Positions 8,832 through 17,865 are shown, counted from the first letter of the stretch. The stretch is 64,000 bases of DNA from Betaproteobacteria bacterium (GCA_016703785.1 JADJBM010000018.1:8093-72092); one strand, 5' to 3'. Numbers and translations are program-made. Notes: generated from the letters alone by a model not told the origin.

Positions 8832-9644
8832 ATGAATAGGGAGCCTCTGATCGAAGTGACGGAAGAAGACATTCTCCGTTATGAACAGGATGGCGCTATT
8901 TGTCTGCGCGGCATGTTCGATCAGGACTGGATAGAGCGGATGCGCCAGGCCATCGAGCGCAACCTGGAGAATACCGGGCCGCTCGCGATCGAATACGCAG
9001 ACGGAAAATCTCCTGGACGTTTTCTGGGTGACATGTTCATGTGGATGCGCGATGACGACTTCCGAGACTATGTATTCGAGTCTCCTGCGGTGCGTATTGC
9101 GCAAAAGATCATGAGGACGAAGAAGGTTAACTTCTTCTATGACCATCTGTTCGTGAAGGAACCTGGAACCCTCGTGCCGACTCCTTGGCATCAAGATCAG
9201 CCCTATTGGCCGGTGTTGGGCAAACAGGTTTGTTCGATTTGGCTGTCGCTTGATCGAGTGAGCCGGGAGAGCAGTGGCCTGGAGTATGTGCAGGGATCTC
9301 ACCGATCGGGTAAATGGTATAAGCCAAGGGGCTTCGATGGCAAGGATCGCTACCCGGATGCCCCAGGCGAACCCATCCCCGACATCGATGCCGAGCGCAA
9401 CAGGCATGTCTTTCTTAATTGGGACATGGAGCCAGGAGACTGCCTGGTTCATCAAGCCTTGACCATCCACGGTTCAAGCGGTAACGCGACGAATCATATG
9501 CGGCGACGGGCACTGGCAACTCGCTGGACGGGGGACGATGCAACTTACGATGCACGCCCGGGAACGTTCCAGAAAATCCGCGAACCTGCCTTGAAGACGG
9601 GTGACCCAATGGACTGCGAATTATTCCCGAGAGTCCCCGTCTAA
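8832..9644 (+). CDS. Phytanoyl-CoA dioxygenase (PhyH) family Fe(II)/2-oxoglutarate-dependent oxygenase
   Basis: A 270-residue PhyH-family protein. The metal-binding HxD is in TPWHQDQPYWPV and the distal His in LVHQALTIHGSSGN, followed by the Arg-bearing RRRALATRW that usually binds 2-oxoglutarate. The N-terminus EEDILRYEQDGAICLRGMF is also typical. The start is the ATG at 8832; the longer frame overlaps the upstream gene end. PhyH enzymes hydroxylate or oxidatively demethylate small molecules and acyl chains. Its place between a periplasmic binding protein and a C1-transfer operon suggests that it prepares a methylated or alkylated substrate, but the substrate cannot be read from sequence. 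Confidence 0.85.
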   Translation: MNREPLIEVTEEDILRYEQDGAICLRGMFDQDWIERMRQAIERNLENTGPLAIEYADGKSPGRFLGDMFMWMRDDDFRDYVFESPAVRIAQKIMRTKKVNFFYDHLFVKEPGTLVPTPWHQDQPYWPVLGKQVCSIWLSLDRVSRESSGLEYVQGSHRSGKWYKPRGFDGKDRYPDAPGEPIPDIDAERNRHVFLNWDMEPGDCLVHQALTIHGSSGNATNHMRRRALATRWTGDDATYDARPGTFQKIREPALKTGDPMDCELFPRVPV

Positions 9645-9770
9645 TTTGCGGGCAGGACAGGATTTTCGGACAGTTTTTGCGAAGACCACGGGTGGTGCAA
9701 CGCATCCCTGCGTTTGAAGTCTCGATGGCTTCGAGACCCATGGTAAAACCACAAGATCGATTCCTAGAAT

Positions 9771-11201
9771 ATGTACTCTGCACGGCTCTGGTCGGTCCGC
9801 CACGCGCGCGCGTTTCAGCGCATCTACAGCTTTCTCGAAGGCTACATCCAGTGGCTGCGGCCATTGGTGCACGCGATCGGACCGCGCCAGGCGGAAACCG
9901 CCATACGGCCGATCGAAAGAGTCACCAAGCAGTTTCTCTTCGATTGTCGAATGTGTGGCCAGTGCGTATTGTCATCCACCGGAATGGCCTGCCCGATGAA
10001 TTGCGCGAAGCAGATGCGCAATGGTCCATGCGGCGGCGTCCGTCCGGATGGCACCTGCGAGGTAAATCCGGGGGTACGCTGCGCCTGGATCGAAGCAATC
10101 AATGGAGGCAAACGAATCGCCTCGAACACGAAGGGCCTCGCTTCGGCGCTCCCTGCGTTGCCCCCTCTCGACCATGCCCGCACTGGCGAATCATCGTGGA
10201 TCAAAGTCATCAACGGTAGCTCGACCTATGACCCGATACCACGTTTTTCAGAAACCGAGGTCGTCGCCCATCTGCCCGGTCGTCTGGAATCCGCCTGCCA
10301 ATCAGGACGTTTCGTCGTCACCGTCGAAGTCGCTCCGCCGGATTCTGCCGATCCAGATGCCCTCATCGCTCGGGCGATCCGTTTCAAGGGCCTGGTCGAT
10401 GCCATCAATATCACCGATGGCGCCGGCGGCAACTGCCACATGTCCAGCGTCGCAGCCTCGGCTATCCTGGCGGCCAACGGCCTCACGCCCGTGTACCAGG
10501 TTGCCTGCCGCGACCGGAACCGCATCGCCATCCAGGGCGATATCCTCGGCGCCGCCGCACTGGGCGTGCAGAACATCCTGTGCCTCACCGGCGACGACGT
10601 CAGTCAGGGCGACCATCCACAAGCCAAGCCCGTCTTCGACCTTGATGCGGTTTCGCTGCTGCACATCGCCCGCGGCATGTGCGACCGCGGTCAGTATGCC
10701 TCGGGGCGCAAACTGGATCGTGCACCCAGCCTGTTCATCGGTGCCACCGCCAATCCCTTTGTGCCGCCCTACAAGGACCGAGTCCTCAACCTGGAGAGGA
10801 AGATCGACGCCGGCGCTCAGTTCATCCAAACCCAGTTCTGCTTCGACGTACCCATGCTGGAAGATTTCATGCGGGAAGTGAGGGCGCGCGGCCTGCACTG
10901 CCGCAGCCGCATTATTGTTGGAGTTGGAACGCTAAGCAGCGCCAAGGGATTGCGCTGGATGGTCCAGCACGTCCCCGGCATCCACGTGCCTGAATCGCTG
11001 CTGAAACGCATCGGCGATGCTGCCGATCAGAAGGCGGAAGCCAAACGCGCCTGCATTGAAATCATTCAAGCCATCGCGAGCATAGAAGGCGTCGCCGGAG
11101 TGCATGTGATGGGACACAAGAACGAAGATGTCCTCGAACAAATCATCATCGAATCCGGAATTCGTACGCTTGCAACGCCCACAATTGGAGCCGCATCATG
11201 A
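9771..11201 (+). CDS. MetV-MetF fusion: zinc-finger MetV-like domain plus methylenetetrahydrofolate reductase
   Basis: A 476-residue protein with two parts. Residues about 60-105 hold a cysteine-rich MetV-type domain (FDCRMCGQCVLSSTGMACP, MNCAKQMRNGPCGGV and further Cys). From about 165 on lies a MetF TIM barrel (VEVAPPDSADPDALIARA, INITDGAG, NILCLTGDDVSQGDHP, FIQTQFCFDV). MetF interconverts methyl- and methylene-tetrahydrofolate. MetV binds iron-sulfur clusters or zinc and is usually a separate partner in acetogens, while fused forms occur in aerobic proteobacterial corrinoid clusters. Here the likely direction is oxidation of methyl-H4folate made by the downstream methyltransferases. The stop overlaps the next start as ATGA. 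The ATG at 9771 has no strong Shine-Dalgarno site. Confidence 0.88.
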   Translation: MYSARLWSVRHARAFQRIYSFLEGYIQWLRPLVHAIGPRQAETAIRPIERVTKQFLFDCRMCGQCVLSSTGMACPMNCAKQMRNGPCGGVRPDGTCEVNPGVRCAWIEAINGGKRIASNTKGLASALPALPPLDHARTGESSWIKVINGSSTYDPIPRFSETEVVAHLPGRLESACQSGRFVVTVEVAPPDSADPDALIARAIRFKGLVDAINITDGAGGNCHMSSVAASAILAANGLTPVYQVACRDRNRIAIQGDILGAAALGVQNILCLTGDDVSQGDHPQAKPVFDLDAVSLLHIARGMCDRGQYASGRKLDRAPSLFIGATANPFVPPYKDRVLNLERKIDAGAQFIQTQFCFDVPMLEDFMREVRARGLHCRSRIIVGVGTLSSAKGLRWMVQHVPGIHVPESLLKRIGDAADQKAEAKRACIEIIQAIASIEGVAGVHVMGHKNEDVLEQIIIESGIRTLATPTIGAAS

Positions 11202-11860
11202 GTGAAATGAACGAACAGGAAAAACAGCTGGTCGACTGGCTGGCCGACATGGACGAGGACAGCGCACTCGCGCTGGCCAAGCGCATGCTGCTGGAGGAAG
11301 GCGTTTCTCCGCTGCGTGTGCTCGAACTGTGCCGCAACGCCATGGACATCGTCGGCAAGCGCTTCGAGGAAGGCGAATATTTTCTGCCCGAACTGGTTTT
11401 GGCAGGCGAGATGCTGGAAACCATCGGCGCCATCGCCAAGCCGCTGATCAAGCAGACGCCGGGTGAAGAACCCAAGAAACTGGGCAAGGTGCTCATCGGT
11501 ACCGTCCATGGCGACCTGCACGACATCGGCAAGAATATCGTCAGCTTCATGCTCGACATCAACGGCTTCGAGGTGAAAGACATCGGGATCGACGTGCCAG
11601 TCAAGAGCTTCATCGAGGAAATCAATGTCTGGCAACCGGATGTGGTGGGTCTCTCAGGCTTCCTGACTCTTGCCTTCGACTCGATGAAGGAAACCATTGA
11701 AGCTTTCGAGAAGGAGGGCATGCGCAGCAAGTTCAAGGTGATGATCGGTGGCGGGCAGATCGACGAGACGGTGCGGGCTTATACCCGCGCCGATGCATTC
11801 GGCGTCAATGCCGTCGAGGCTGTCAATCTGTGCAAGACCTGGATGGGGGAGGCGGCATGA
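11198..11860 (+). CDS. Methyltransferase-cognate corrinoid protein (B12-binding)
   Basis: A 220-residue shuttle protein. The N-terminal helical cap (residues 1-95, with KRFEEGEYFLPELVLAGEML) precedes a Rossmann B12-binding domain with the DxHxxG cobalt-ligand motif (GDLHDIGKNIV, His about 110), the LSGFLTL segment and the GGG loop (VMIGGGQID). In such systems the Co(I) form accepts a methyl group from a substrate-specific methyltransferase and passes it to tetrahydrofolate. It overlaps both neighbours by ATGA, showing translational coupling within the operon. Family membership is clear; the substrate specificity lies with the next gene. Confidence 0.95.
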   Translation: MSEMNEQEKQLVDWLADMDEDSALALAKRMLLEEGVSPLRVLELCRNAMDIVGKRFEEGEYFLPELVLAGEMLETIGAIAKPLIKQTPGEEPKKLGKVLIGTVHGDLHDIGKNIVSFMLDINGFEVKDIGIDVPVKSFIEEINVWQPDVVGLSGFLTLAFDSMKETIEAFEKEGMRSKFKVMIGGGQIDETVRAYTRADAFGVNAVEAVNLCKTWMGEAA

Positions 11861-13119
11861 ACGCACCGGAACAGACCCCGGCGGCCAAGGCTGCCTACGA
11901 CGCGCGCTGGCAGCGCATCATGGATTGCGTCGCGCTGAAGCAGGCGGATCGCATGCCGGTCATCATGTACGCGACCTACTGGCTGGCGAAGTACGGCGGC
12001 GTCAGCTACAAAGAGTTGATGTACGACTACGAAAAGACCAAGGAGATTGCTGAACGGGCCGTGCTCGAGTTCGAGCCGGATGCCTGTATCTCGCTGCCGG
12101 GAGCCATTGCCTTGGGCAATGTTTTCGAGGCCACCGGCTACAAGCAGTTGCAATGGCCGGGCCATGGTGTCGGCGACAACCAGCCCTATCAGTACCTCGA
12201 CCGCGAATACATGAAAGCGGAGGAGTATCCCGAGTTGCTAGCCGACCCGACCGGCTTCTACCTGAACAAATACCTGCCAAGGATATTTTCCGCCTTCGAG
12301 GGATTCGAGAACTTTCCGGTATTCCCCGGCACGTTCTATTTCCGTGCCATTACTGGCCTGCGGCCTCTGGCGAACAAGGATTTTCGCAAAGCCTTGCAGA
12401 AAGTCCTCGATGCCGCCGATGAAGTTGACCGCTACATGACCCATGCAGGTCAGTGGAACAAGCGCATCAATGCGCTGGGCTTTCCACTGATCAACGGAAG
12501 CGCCTCGGGCGCTCCGTACGATGTGCTGGCCGACTATTTCCGCGGCGCCACCGGCATGATGAAGGACTTGTACCGGCACAAGGAACAGCTTCTTGAAGTA
12601 ATCGACATGATGCGGCGCAATCTGGTCAAGATGACAATTGCGAACGCCCGGGGGAGCGGGAATCCGATCGTTTTCATTCCCATCCACTGGGCGCCGGACG
12701 CCTTCATGTCGCCCAAGCAGTTCGAGACCTTTTGGTGGCCAAGTTTCCGTCAGATGATGCTTGACCTGATCGATGCCGACTTGATCCCGATGCCGCTATG
12801 GGAATCGGATTGCACCAAGCGCCTGGACATCATCAAGGACGTTCCCAAGGGGAAATGTATCTACTGGTTCGAGCGCACGGACATCGTCAAGGCCTATGAA
12901 GTGCTGGGAGATACCGTGGCATTACGCGGCAATCTCTCACCTTCGATGATGACCACAGGAACTCCGGCGGAGGTTGACGCCGCAGTGAAACGCCTGGTCG
13001 ACGAAGTGTGGAACAAGGGTGGCAGCCTGCTACTGGATACAGCTTTCGGCATCCCGGATGAGACCCCGATCGAGAACGTACGCGCCATGTTCGACTCGGC
13101 GCGCAAGTACGCCGGCTAG
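11857..13119 (+). CDS. Uroporphyrinogen decarboxylase-fold methyltransferase (substrate:corrinoid methyltransferase I candidate)
   Basis: A 420-residue UroD-superfamily protein starting at the ATG that overlaps the corrinoid gene stop. The C-terminal half follows MtaA/CmuA-type methyltransferases (LGDTVALRGNLSPSMMTTGTPAEVDAAVKRL, then GGSLLLDTAFGIPDETP). The usual zinc ligands are altered: the His-x-Cys position reads WESDC and the final Cys (GCGIP in MtaA) is replaced by AFGIP. Glu/Asp/Cys at WESDC and His in PIHWAPDAF are possible replacements. In this context it most likely transfers the methyl of an O- or N-methylated substrate to the corrinoid protein. O-demethylases of acetogens also use UroD-fold enzymes. 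Substrate not determined. Confidence 0.85.
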   Translation: MNAPEQTPAAKAAYDARWQRIMDCVALKQADRMPVIMYATYWLAKYGGVSYKELMYDYEKTKEIAERAVLEFEPDACISLPGAIALGNVFEATGYKQLQWPGHGVGDNQPYQYLDREYMKAEEYPELLADPTGFYLNKYLPRIFSAFEGFENFPVFPGTFYFRAITGLRPLANKDFRKALQKVLDAADEVDRYMTHAGQWNKRINALGFPLINGSASGAPYDVLADYFRGATGMMKDLYRHKEQLLEVIDMMRRNLVKMTIANARGSGNPIVFIPIHWAPDAFMSPKQFETFWWPSFRQMMLDLIDADLIPMPLWESDCTKRLDIIKDVPKGKCIYWFERTDIVKAYEVLGDTVALRGNLSPSMMTTGTPAEVDAAVKRLVDEVWNKGGSLLLDTAFGIPDETPIENVRAMFDSARKYAG

Positions 13120-13127
13120 GTCTCGCG

Positions 13128-13802
13128 ATGCGCGTCGCCCGCGGATTCGACATCCTGCGCAGCGTGGCCGAAGCGCCACGTGACGGCCTGTCGGCGGCAG
13201 GCCTGAAGCTGCGGCAGCGGGCGGTCGAGTTGATCCGCGTCGAGCAGTTGGCGGAAGCTGCTTACAGCTACGACATAGTCAGCCTCGACGTCCCCGCGGC
13301 CGAGACGCTGTACGCCCATGGTGAGGCCCTGTACGCGCCGCGCCTGCTACCGGAATCAGGCCAACTTACGGCGCTCGCCTGCGCCGTGTGTACCCTTGGA
13401 CCGGCGCTCGAAACGCGCATCAGCTCGCTGTTCACCGAGCGTCACGCTTCCTTGGCAATGGCGCTGGATTCACTTGGTAATGAACTCCTGATGGCCGTTT
13501 CGCGCCGTGCGCAGGACCGCATGCTGGCCGATGCACGGCGCCGCGGTCTGACTATGGCCGGTGAACTGCGCGCCGGCGACCCCGGCCTGGCACTCGACAC
13601 CCAAGCCGCGGTGCTGCGCCTGGCGCAATCCGAGCTCATTGGCGTGAGGCTTACCGGCGGTCTCCTGATGCGCCCGCTAAAGTCCGTCTCCATGGTGCTC
13701 GGCGTCGGCATCGACCTGCCGCCGGTGCAATGGTCGCGCTGCGACGGTTGCCGCCATCGCGTCAAATGCAACGCGCACAGTCGGCCTAACCTGGTTAATT
13801 GA
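13128..13802 (+). CDS. MetH activation domain-like protein (vitamin B12-dependent methionine synthase reactivation fold)
   Basis: A 224-residue protein with the activation-domain hallmark near its end (LTGGLLMRPLKSVSMVLGVG) followed by a cysteine cluster (RCDGCRHRVKC). In the middle, CAVCTLGPALETRISSL is typical of stand-alone activation-domain proteins encoded beside corrinoid methyltransferases. The family is thought to help reductive reactivation of cobalamin, here presumably with the ferredoxin-like activase next door. The start is ATG, eight bases after the methyltransferase stop; the end overlaps the next gene as TTGA. Confidence 0.8.
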   Translation: MRVARGFDILRSVAEAPRDGLSAAGLKLRQRAVELIRVEQLAEAAYSYDIVSLDVPAAETLYAHGEALYAPRLLPESGQLTALACAVCTLGPALETRISSLFTERHASLAMALDSLGNELLMAVSRRAQDRMLADARRRGLTMAGELRAGDPGLALDTQAAVLRLAQSELIGVRLTGGLLMRPLKSVSMVLGVGIDLPPVQWSRCDGCRHRVKCNAHSRPNLVN

Positions 13803-15643
13803 TTACCCCGATAGCCGTGTCGATACTCGCCTCGTACACCCTGCGCTTCACCCAGCTCGATCGCGAAATTTCCGCGCAATCCGGCGAGAGCCTGTTCCAG
13901 AGTGCGCGCCGCCACGGCGTACGTATCGTAGGCGCTTGCGGTGGGCGCGGCACCTGCGGCACCTGCGTCGTCCATGTCGCAGAGGGCAGCGTCGAACGCG
14001 TCGACGCTGGCTTCGATGCTACCGCCGAGGACGCTTTTTCCGGCAAGAAATGGGTACGGGCCTGCCAAGTCCGCCCCTGCGGCGACTGCAGAATTGAAGT
14101 GGCACCGCGTTCGCTTGCCGTGGTGGTGCGCGCCGAAATCGACACCGGAGCCGACGATGAACGCCTGCCGCTCGACCCGACCATCAGCAATCACGATCTG
14201 GTGCTTGCCGAAGCCACGCTTGCCGATCCGCTCTCGGACGCCGATCGCCTGCGCCAAGCCATCGGTGTGCCAGTCTTAGCATTCGATCTCGCTGCGGCAC
14301 GACGATTGCCCGGCCTACTACACGAGCAGAGCCGGGCGCTGCGCGCCCGGCTGCGTTATGGCGAGGTCATCGATGTCGCCACAAGCGGGCGTCACGCCCT
14401 AGGCCTCGCCGTGGATCTTGGGACGACGAACGTAGCCGGCTTCCTGGTCGATCTGGAAAGCGGCGTGCGCCTGGCCGGCTTGGGCATCGAAAATCCGCAG
14501 GCAGCCTGGGGCGCCGACCTCATCAGCCGCATCAACTATGCGATAGGAGGCGCAGTTCCCGCTAACGAGTTGCGCGAAGCCGCCCTGGAGGCTATCAATG
14601 CGCTGGCCCACGACTTGTGTTACGCCATTGGCGCCACGCGGCATGACATTGTCGACGTCAGCGTGTGCGGCAATACTGCCATGCACCACCTGTTGCTCGG
14701 CTTGCCGGTACGCCAGCTTGGACGCGCACCCTTCGTCGCCGCCATACGTGAAGGAATCGATGCCAAGGCTCGCGACCTCGGGCTTGCCGTGAATCCCGGT
14801 GCCTGGATCCATATCGCACCCAGTATCGGCGGCTTTGTCGGTGGCGACCACGTTAGCGCCCTGCTCGCCACTGAGAGTCGCTGGAGCGAAGGCAGGACCA
14901 GCCTGGTGATGGACATCGGGACCAACACCGAGATCTCCCTGATCCATGCCGGGATCCTGCGTTCGGTCTCTAGCCCTTCCGGCCCAGCGCTCGAAGGCGG
15001 TCATATCTCCTGTGGCATGCGCGCCGCCGAAGGGGCCATTGAGCGCGTCACGCTGGCTGCCGACGGTGCGTTGGCCGTGCGCACCATCGGCAACTGTGAA
15101 CCCGTAGGCCTGTGCGGCTCTGGTGTCCTCGATGCGCTGGCGACCCTGCATCGCTCTGGGGTGATCGACGTGCGTGGGCGCATCGCCGAGCACCATCCGG
15201 TTGTGGTCCAGCACCAAGGCAAACGCGCCGTACAACTTGCCCCTGGAGTTCTGCTTACCCAGCATGATGTGCGTGCGGTGCAACTGGCCAAGGCAGCGAT
15301 TCGCACCGCGGTGGACATGCTGCTCGTCGAGGCCGGGCTCGACACCTGGCAGATCGATCGCATCATCATCGCCGGCTCGTTTGGCGCCTACATCGACATA
15401 GAGAGCGGCATAGAGATTGGCCTCTTCCCGGATTTGCCGCGTGAGCGCTATGACCAGGTCGGTAATGCCGCCGGCGTCGGCGTACGCATGCTGCTCATCT
15501 CCGGCGCCGCGCGGCAGCGCGCAAGGGAACTCGCCGCCAGTAGCCGCTACATCGAGCTTTCCAGCCGGAGCGGCTTTCAGAAGCGTTTCCTGCACAACAT
15601 CGGTTTTCCAGTACCGCCAACTTCTTCAAGGACACTCAAGTGA
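13799..15643 (+). CDS. Corrinoid activation protein (RACE/RamA-like function): 2Fe-2S ferredoxin plus ASKHA ATPase domains
   Basis: A 614-residue ATP-dependent reductive activase. The N-terminal plant-type 2Fe-2S domain shows Cys ligands in GACGGRGTCGTCVVHV and RACQVRPCGDC (residues about 40-100). From about 200 the ASKHA ATPase domain (DUF4445 family) has GLAVDLGTTNVAGFLVDL, the second phosphate loop LVMDIGTNTEISLI and an adenosine segment near IIAGSFGAYID. It restores Co(I) in the corrinoid protein when the cofactor is oxidised. The start is a TTG overlapping the previous stop by four bases; a GTG at 13817 is the alternative. Length is typical. Confidence 0.92.
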   Translation: MITPIAVSILASYTLRFTQLDREISAQSGESLFQSARRHGVRIVGACGGRGTCGTCVVHVAEGSVERVDAGFDATAEDAFSGKKWVRACQVRPCGDCRIEVAPRSLAVVVRAEIDTGADDERLPLDPTISNHDLVLAEATLADPLSDADRLRQAIGVPVLAFDLAAARRLPGLLHEQSRALRARLRYGEVIDVATSGRHALGLAVDLGTTNVAGFLVDLESGVRLAGLGIENPQAAWGADLISRINYAIGGAVPANELREAALEAINALAHDLCYAIGATRHDIVDVSVCGNTAMHHLLLGLPVRQLGRAPFVAAIREGIDAKARDLGLAVNPGAWIHIAPSIGGFVGGDHVSALLATESRWSEGRTSLVMDIGTNTEISLIHAGILRSVSSPSGPALEGGHISCGMRAAEGAIERVTLAADGALAVRTIGNCEPVGLCGSGVLDALATLHRSGVIDVRGRIAEHHPVVVQHQGKRAVQLAPGVLLTQHDVRAVQLAKAAIRTAVDMLLVEAGLDTWQIDRIIIAGSFGAYIDIESGIEIGLFPDLPRERYDQVGNAAGVGVRMLLISGAARQRARELAASSRYIELSSRSGFQKRFLHNIGFPVPPTSSRTLK

Positions 15644-16521
15644 CTCAGAGTTTCAAGCTCAAGATCATCGGTGAGCGCATCAATCCCGGTTTCAAGAGCA
15701 CCAAAGCGCTGTTCGACAATTCCGATTTACCCGGCATCCAGGCTCTGGCGGTGAAGCAGGCCGAGGCTGGAGCCGCGTATCTGAATATCAACATCGGCGC
15801 ACGAGCCATGACCGAGCCGGAGTTCATGGCCCAGGTCATCCGTGCCATCCAGGAAGTGGTCGTTACGCCATTGTCCTTCGACTTCCCGAGCAAGAAGGTT
15901 CAGGAGATCTGCCTGGCGTCCTACAGTCAGGAACACGCCGGTGGCCAGCTGCCGATCGTAAATTCGATTACCGAGCATCGCTGGGATTTGATGGAGTTGT
16001 ATGGCAAATACAAGTTCAAGATCATCCTGATGGCCTCGGAACGGATGGAAGAGGGCACAGCCAAAGGTAACAAGACCGCCGAGGAGATATACGGCACGGC
16101 AAGGCGCGCCGCCCTGCGTCTGAAGGATGAATACGGTATGGCGCTGGACGACATATTCATCGACATGTCGGTGTCCGCGATCATCGCCGATACCGAAGGC
16201 CTGAATCGGGCCACGGTGGATGCGATACGACAGATTGGTGCAGACCCCGACCTCAAGGGAATACACATGATGGGCGGCTTGTCGAACATCGGTCAGCAAC
16301 TACCACCCAAGGCTGCAGACGGCTCCGATCTTAAGCACTGCCTTGAGAATGCCTTTCTGACGCTAACCGTACCATATGGATTCGACACGGTGCTGGGCAC
16401 GCCCTGGCGCGGTTATGCCCCACTGCCAGAAGACCACCATATCATGCAGTCCTACCGCAATTTCCTGGAACAAACGGGAAGTAACGCCCTGCGCGCAGTG
16501 CGCAAGTTCTACAAGGCCTGA
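15640..16521 (+). CDS. Methylcorrinoid:tetrahydrofolate methyltransferase (pterin-binding, MtvA/CmuB/MtgA-like)
   Basis: A 293-residue dihydropteroate-synthase-fold methyltransferase. IIGERINPGF at the N-terminus, AGAAYLNINIGAR (pterin-binding Asn and neighbouring residues) and VTPLSFDFPS are characteristic. It is the methyltransferase II of corrinoid systems: it takes the methyl group from the corrinoid protein and gives methyl-H4folate, the substrate of the MetV-MetF fusion at the operon head. The start is GTG, overlapping the activase stop as GTGA. A reverse role is possible but less likely given the operon. Confidence 0.88.
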   Translation: MTQSFKLKIIGERINPGFKSTKALFDNSDLPGIQALAVKQAEAGAAYLNINIGARAMTEPEFMAQVIRAIQEVVVTPLSFDFPSKKVQEICLASYSQEHAGGQLPIVNSITEHRWDLMELYGKYKFKIILMASERMEEGTAKGNKTAEEIYGTARRAALRLKDEYGMALDDIFIDMSVSAIIADTEGLNRATVDAIRQIGADPDLKGIHMMGGLSNIGQQLPPKAADGSDLKHCLENAFLTLTVPYGFDTVLGTPWRGYAPLPEDHHIMQSYRNFLEQTGSNALRAVRKFYKA

Positions 16522-16524
16522 AAA

Positions 16525-17724
16525 ATGGATATGCAGGAACTTGCAGTAGTGGCGAACGAGTGGTTCGACGGTGAGCGGCGTCAGCGCGACATGGCCACAT
16601 TCCTGGTACGTGACGGCCACATCGAGGAAATCGCTGCAGGAGACCATTCTGCCGCGCTTGCGACCCGTGGCGTCCCCGTCGAGCGCGGCGGTTTTCTGAT
16701 GCCGGGCCTGGTTGACGCACATGCCCACCTTTTCCTTGATGGCAAGCCGACCGACGCATCGACCCGCTCGGCGCATCTGAAAAAGCCCATCGAAGAGCTC
16801 GCCGAAGTCGCCCGCGCCAGCGCTCGCCAAGCGTTGTCCTGTGGCATCACTCTGGTGCGCGATGCCGGGGATCGCCACGGCATTAACAACGCCATCCGCG
16901 CCGAGGCGCGTCAGCCGGGCAGTCAGATGGCACGCGTGCGCTCAGGTGGGTTGGGGGTGAAGCGGCCCAATCGATACGGCGCATTCATGGCGATGGAGGT
17001 GGCAGATGCAGATGCGATTCGAGACTCAGTCACGACACTGGCTCGTGATAACGACGAAATCAAGCTGATCCTGACCGGTATCATCGACTTCGATGCTGGG
17101 GCTGTCATTGACGATCCGCAGTTCGATCTGGAATCGACACAGCTAGTAGTCAATACGGCCCGTCAATGCGGACGCAGCACCTTCGCCCACTGTAGTGGCA
17201 TGAAGGGGTTGGAAATCGCGGTCGAGGCTGGCGTTGGCTCTATCGAGCACGGCTTCTTCATGAGCCGCGATATCCTGCAGCGCATGGCTGAAAAAGGCAT
17301 AGCCTGGACGCCTACTTTCAGCCCGGTGCATTTCCAGTGGACACATCCCGAGGCGGTGGGATGGTCTCAACAAACCATGGGCAATCTGCGACGCATCCTC
17401 GACGATCATGCCCGCCATCTGCAAATGGCGGACAAACTTGGTGTCATGCTACTGCTCGGTACCGATGCAGGAAGTATGGGGGTCGAACACGGCCACGCAG
17501 TGTTCGAGGAGATCAACCGCTATCGCGAGGCGGGGCTTTCGTTGGAGACCACCCTGACTGCCGCGACGACCGCTGCGCGCAGGTACTTTGGTGTGGCCGA
17601 TCCCACTCTCGCCAAAGGTGCTGCTTTCGACGCCCTCTTGTTCGACGTTTCGCCGTTCGTGGATATTGCAGTGTTGATGCAGCCACGCCACGTCTGGTTG
17701 TCCGGCTATCGGATAAATAGATAG
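16525..17724 (+). CDS. Metal-dependent amidohydrolase (imidazolonepropionase-like family)
   Basis: A 399-residue amidohydrolase-superfamily enzyme. Metal ligands are visible: HAH in PGLVDAHAHLF (about residue 63), His in STFAHCSG, His in GSIEHGFFMS and the catalytic Asp in LLLGTDAGS. A Lys in NDEIKLILTG may be the bridging residue. The C-terminal AAFDALLFD is the returning strand of the beta-sandwich. It lies three bases after the methyltransferase II gene, so it belongs to the same transcript and probably hydrolyses an amide or cyclic amide in the same catabolic route. Substrate unknown. Confidence 0.85.
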   Translation: MDMQELAVVANEWFDGERRQRDMATFLVRDGHIEEIAAGDHSAALATRGVPVERGGFLMPGLVDAHAHLFLDGKPTDASTRSAHLKKPIEELAEVARASARQALSCGITLVRDAGDRHGINNAIRAEARQPGSQMARVRSGGLGVKRPNRYGAFMAMEVADADAIRDSVTTLARDNDEIKLILTGIIDFDAGAVIDDPQFDLESTQLVVNTARQCGRSTFAHCSGMKGLEIAVEAGVGSIEHGFFMSRDILQRMAEKGIAWTPTFSPVHFQWTHPEAVGWSQQTMGNLRRILDDHARHLQMADKLGVMLLLGTDAGSMGVEHGHAVFEEINRYREAGLSLETTLTAATTAARRYFGVADPTLAKGAAFDALLFDVSPFVDIAVLMQPRHVWLSGYRINR

Positions 17725-17865
17725 CGAGCAGGAATCTTGCTGCAGAGAACTGAACCAGTTTTTTCTACTATCGAAGCAATTGCATCGCCAAGCGATTCCG
17801 ATTGGTGGTCCCTGCCGACGGGCAGGCCGCATCTCCAACCATCAACATCGTTTCTGAACAATAGT

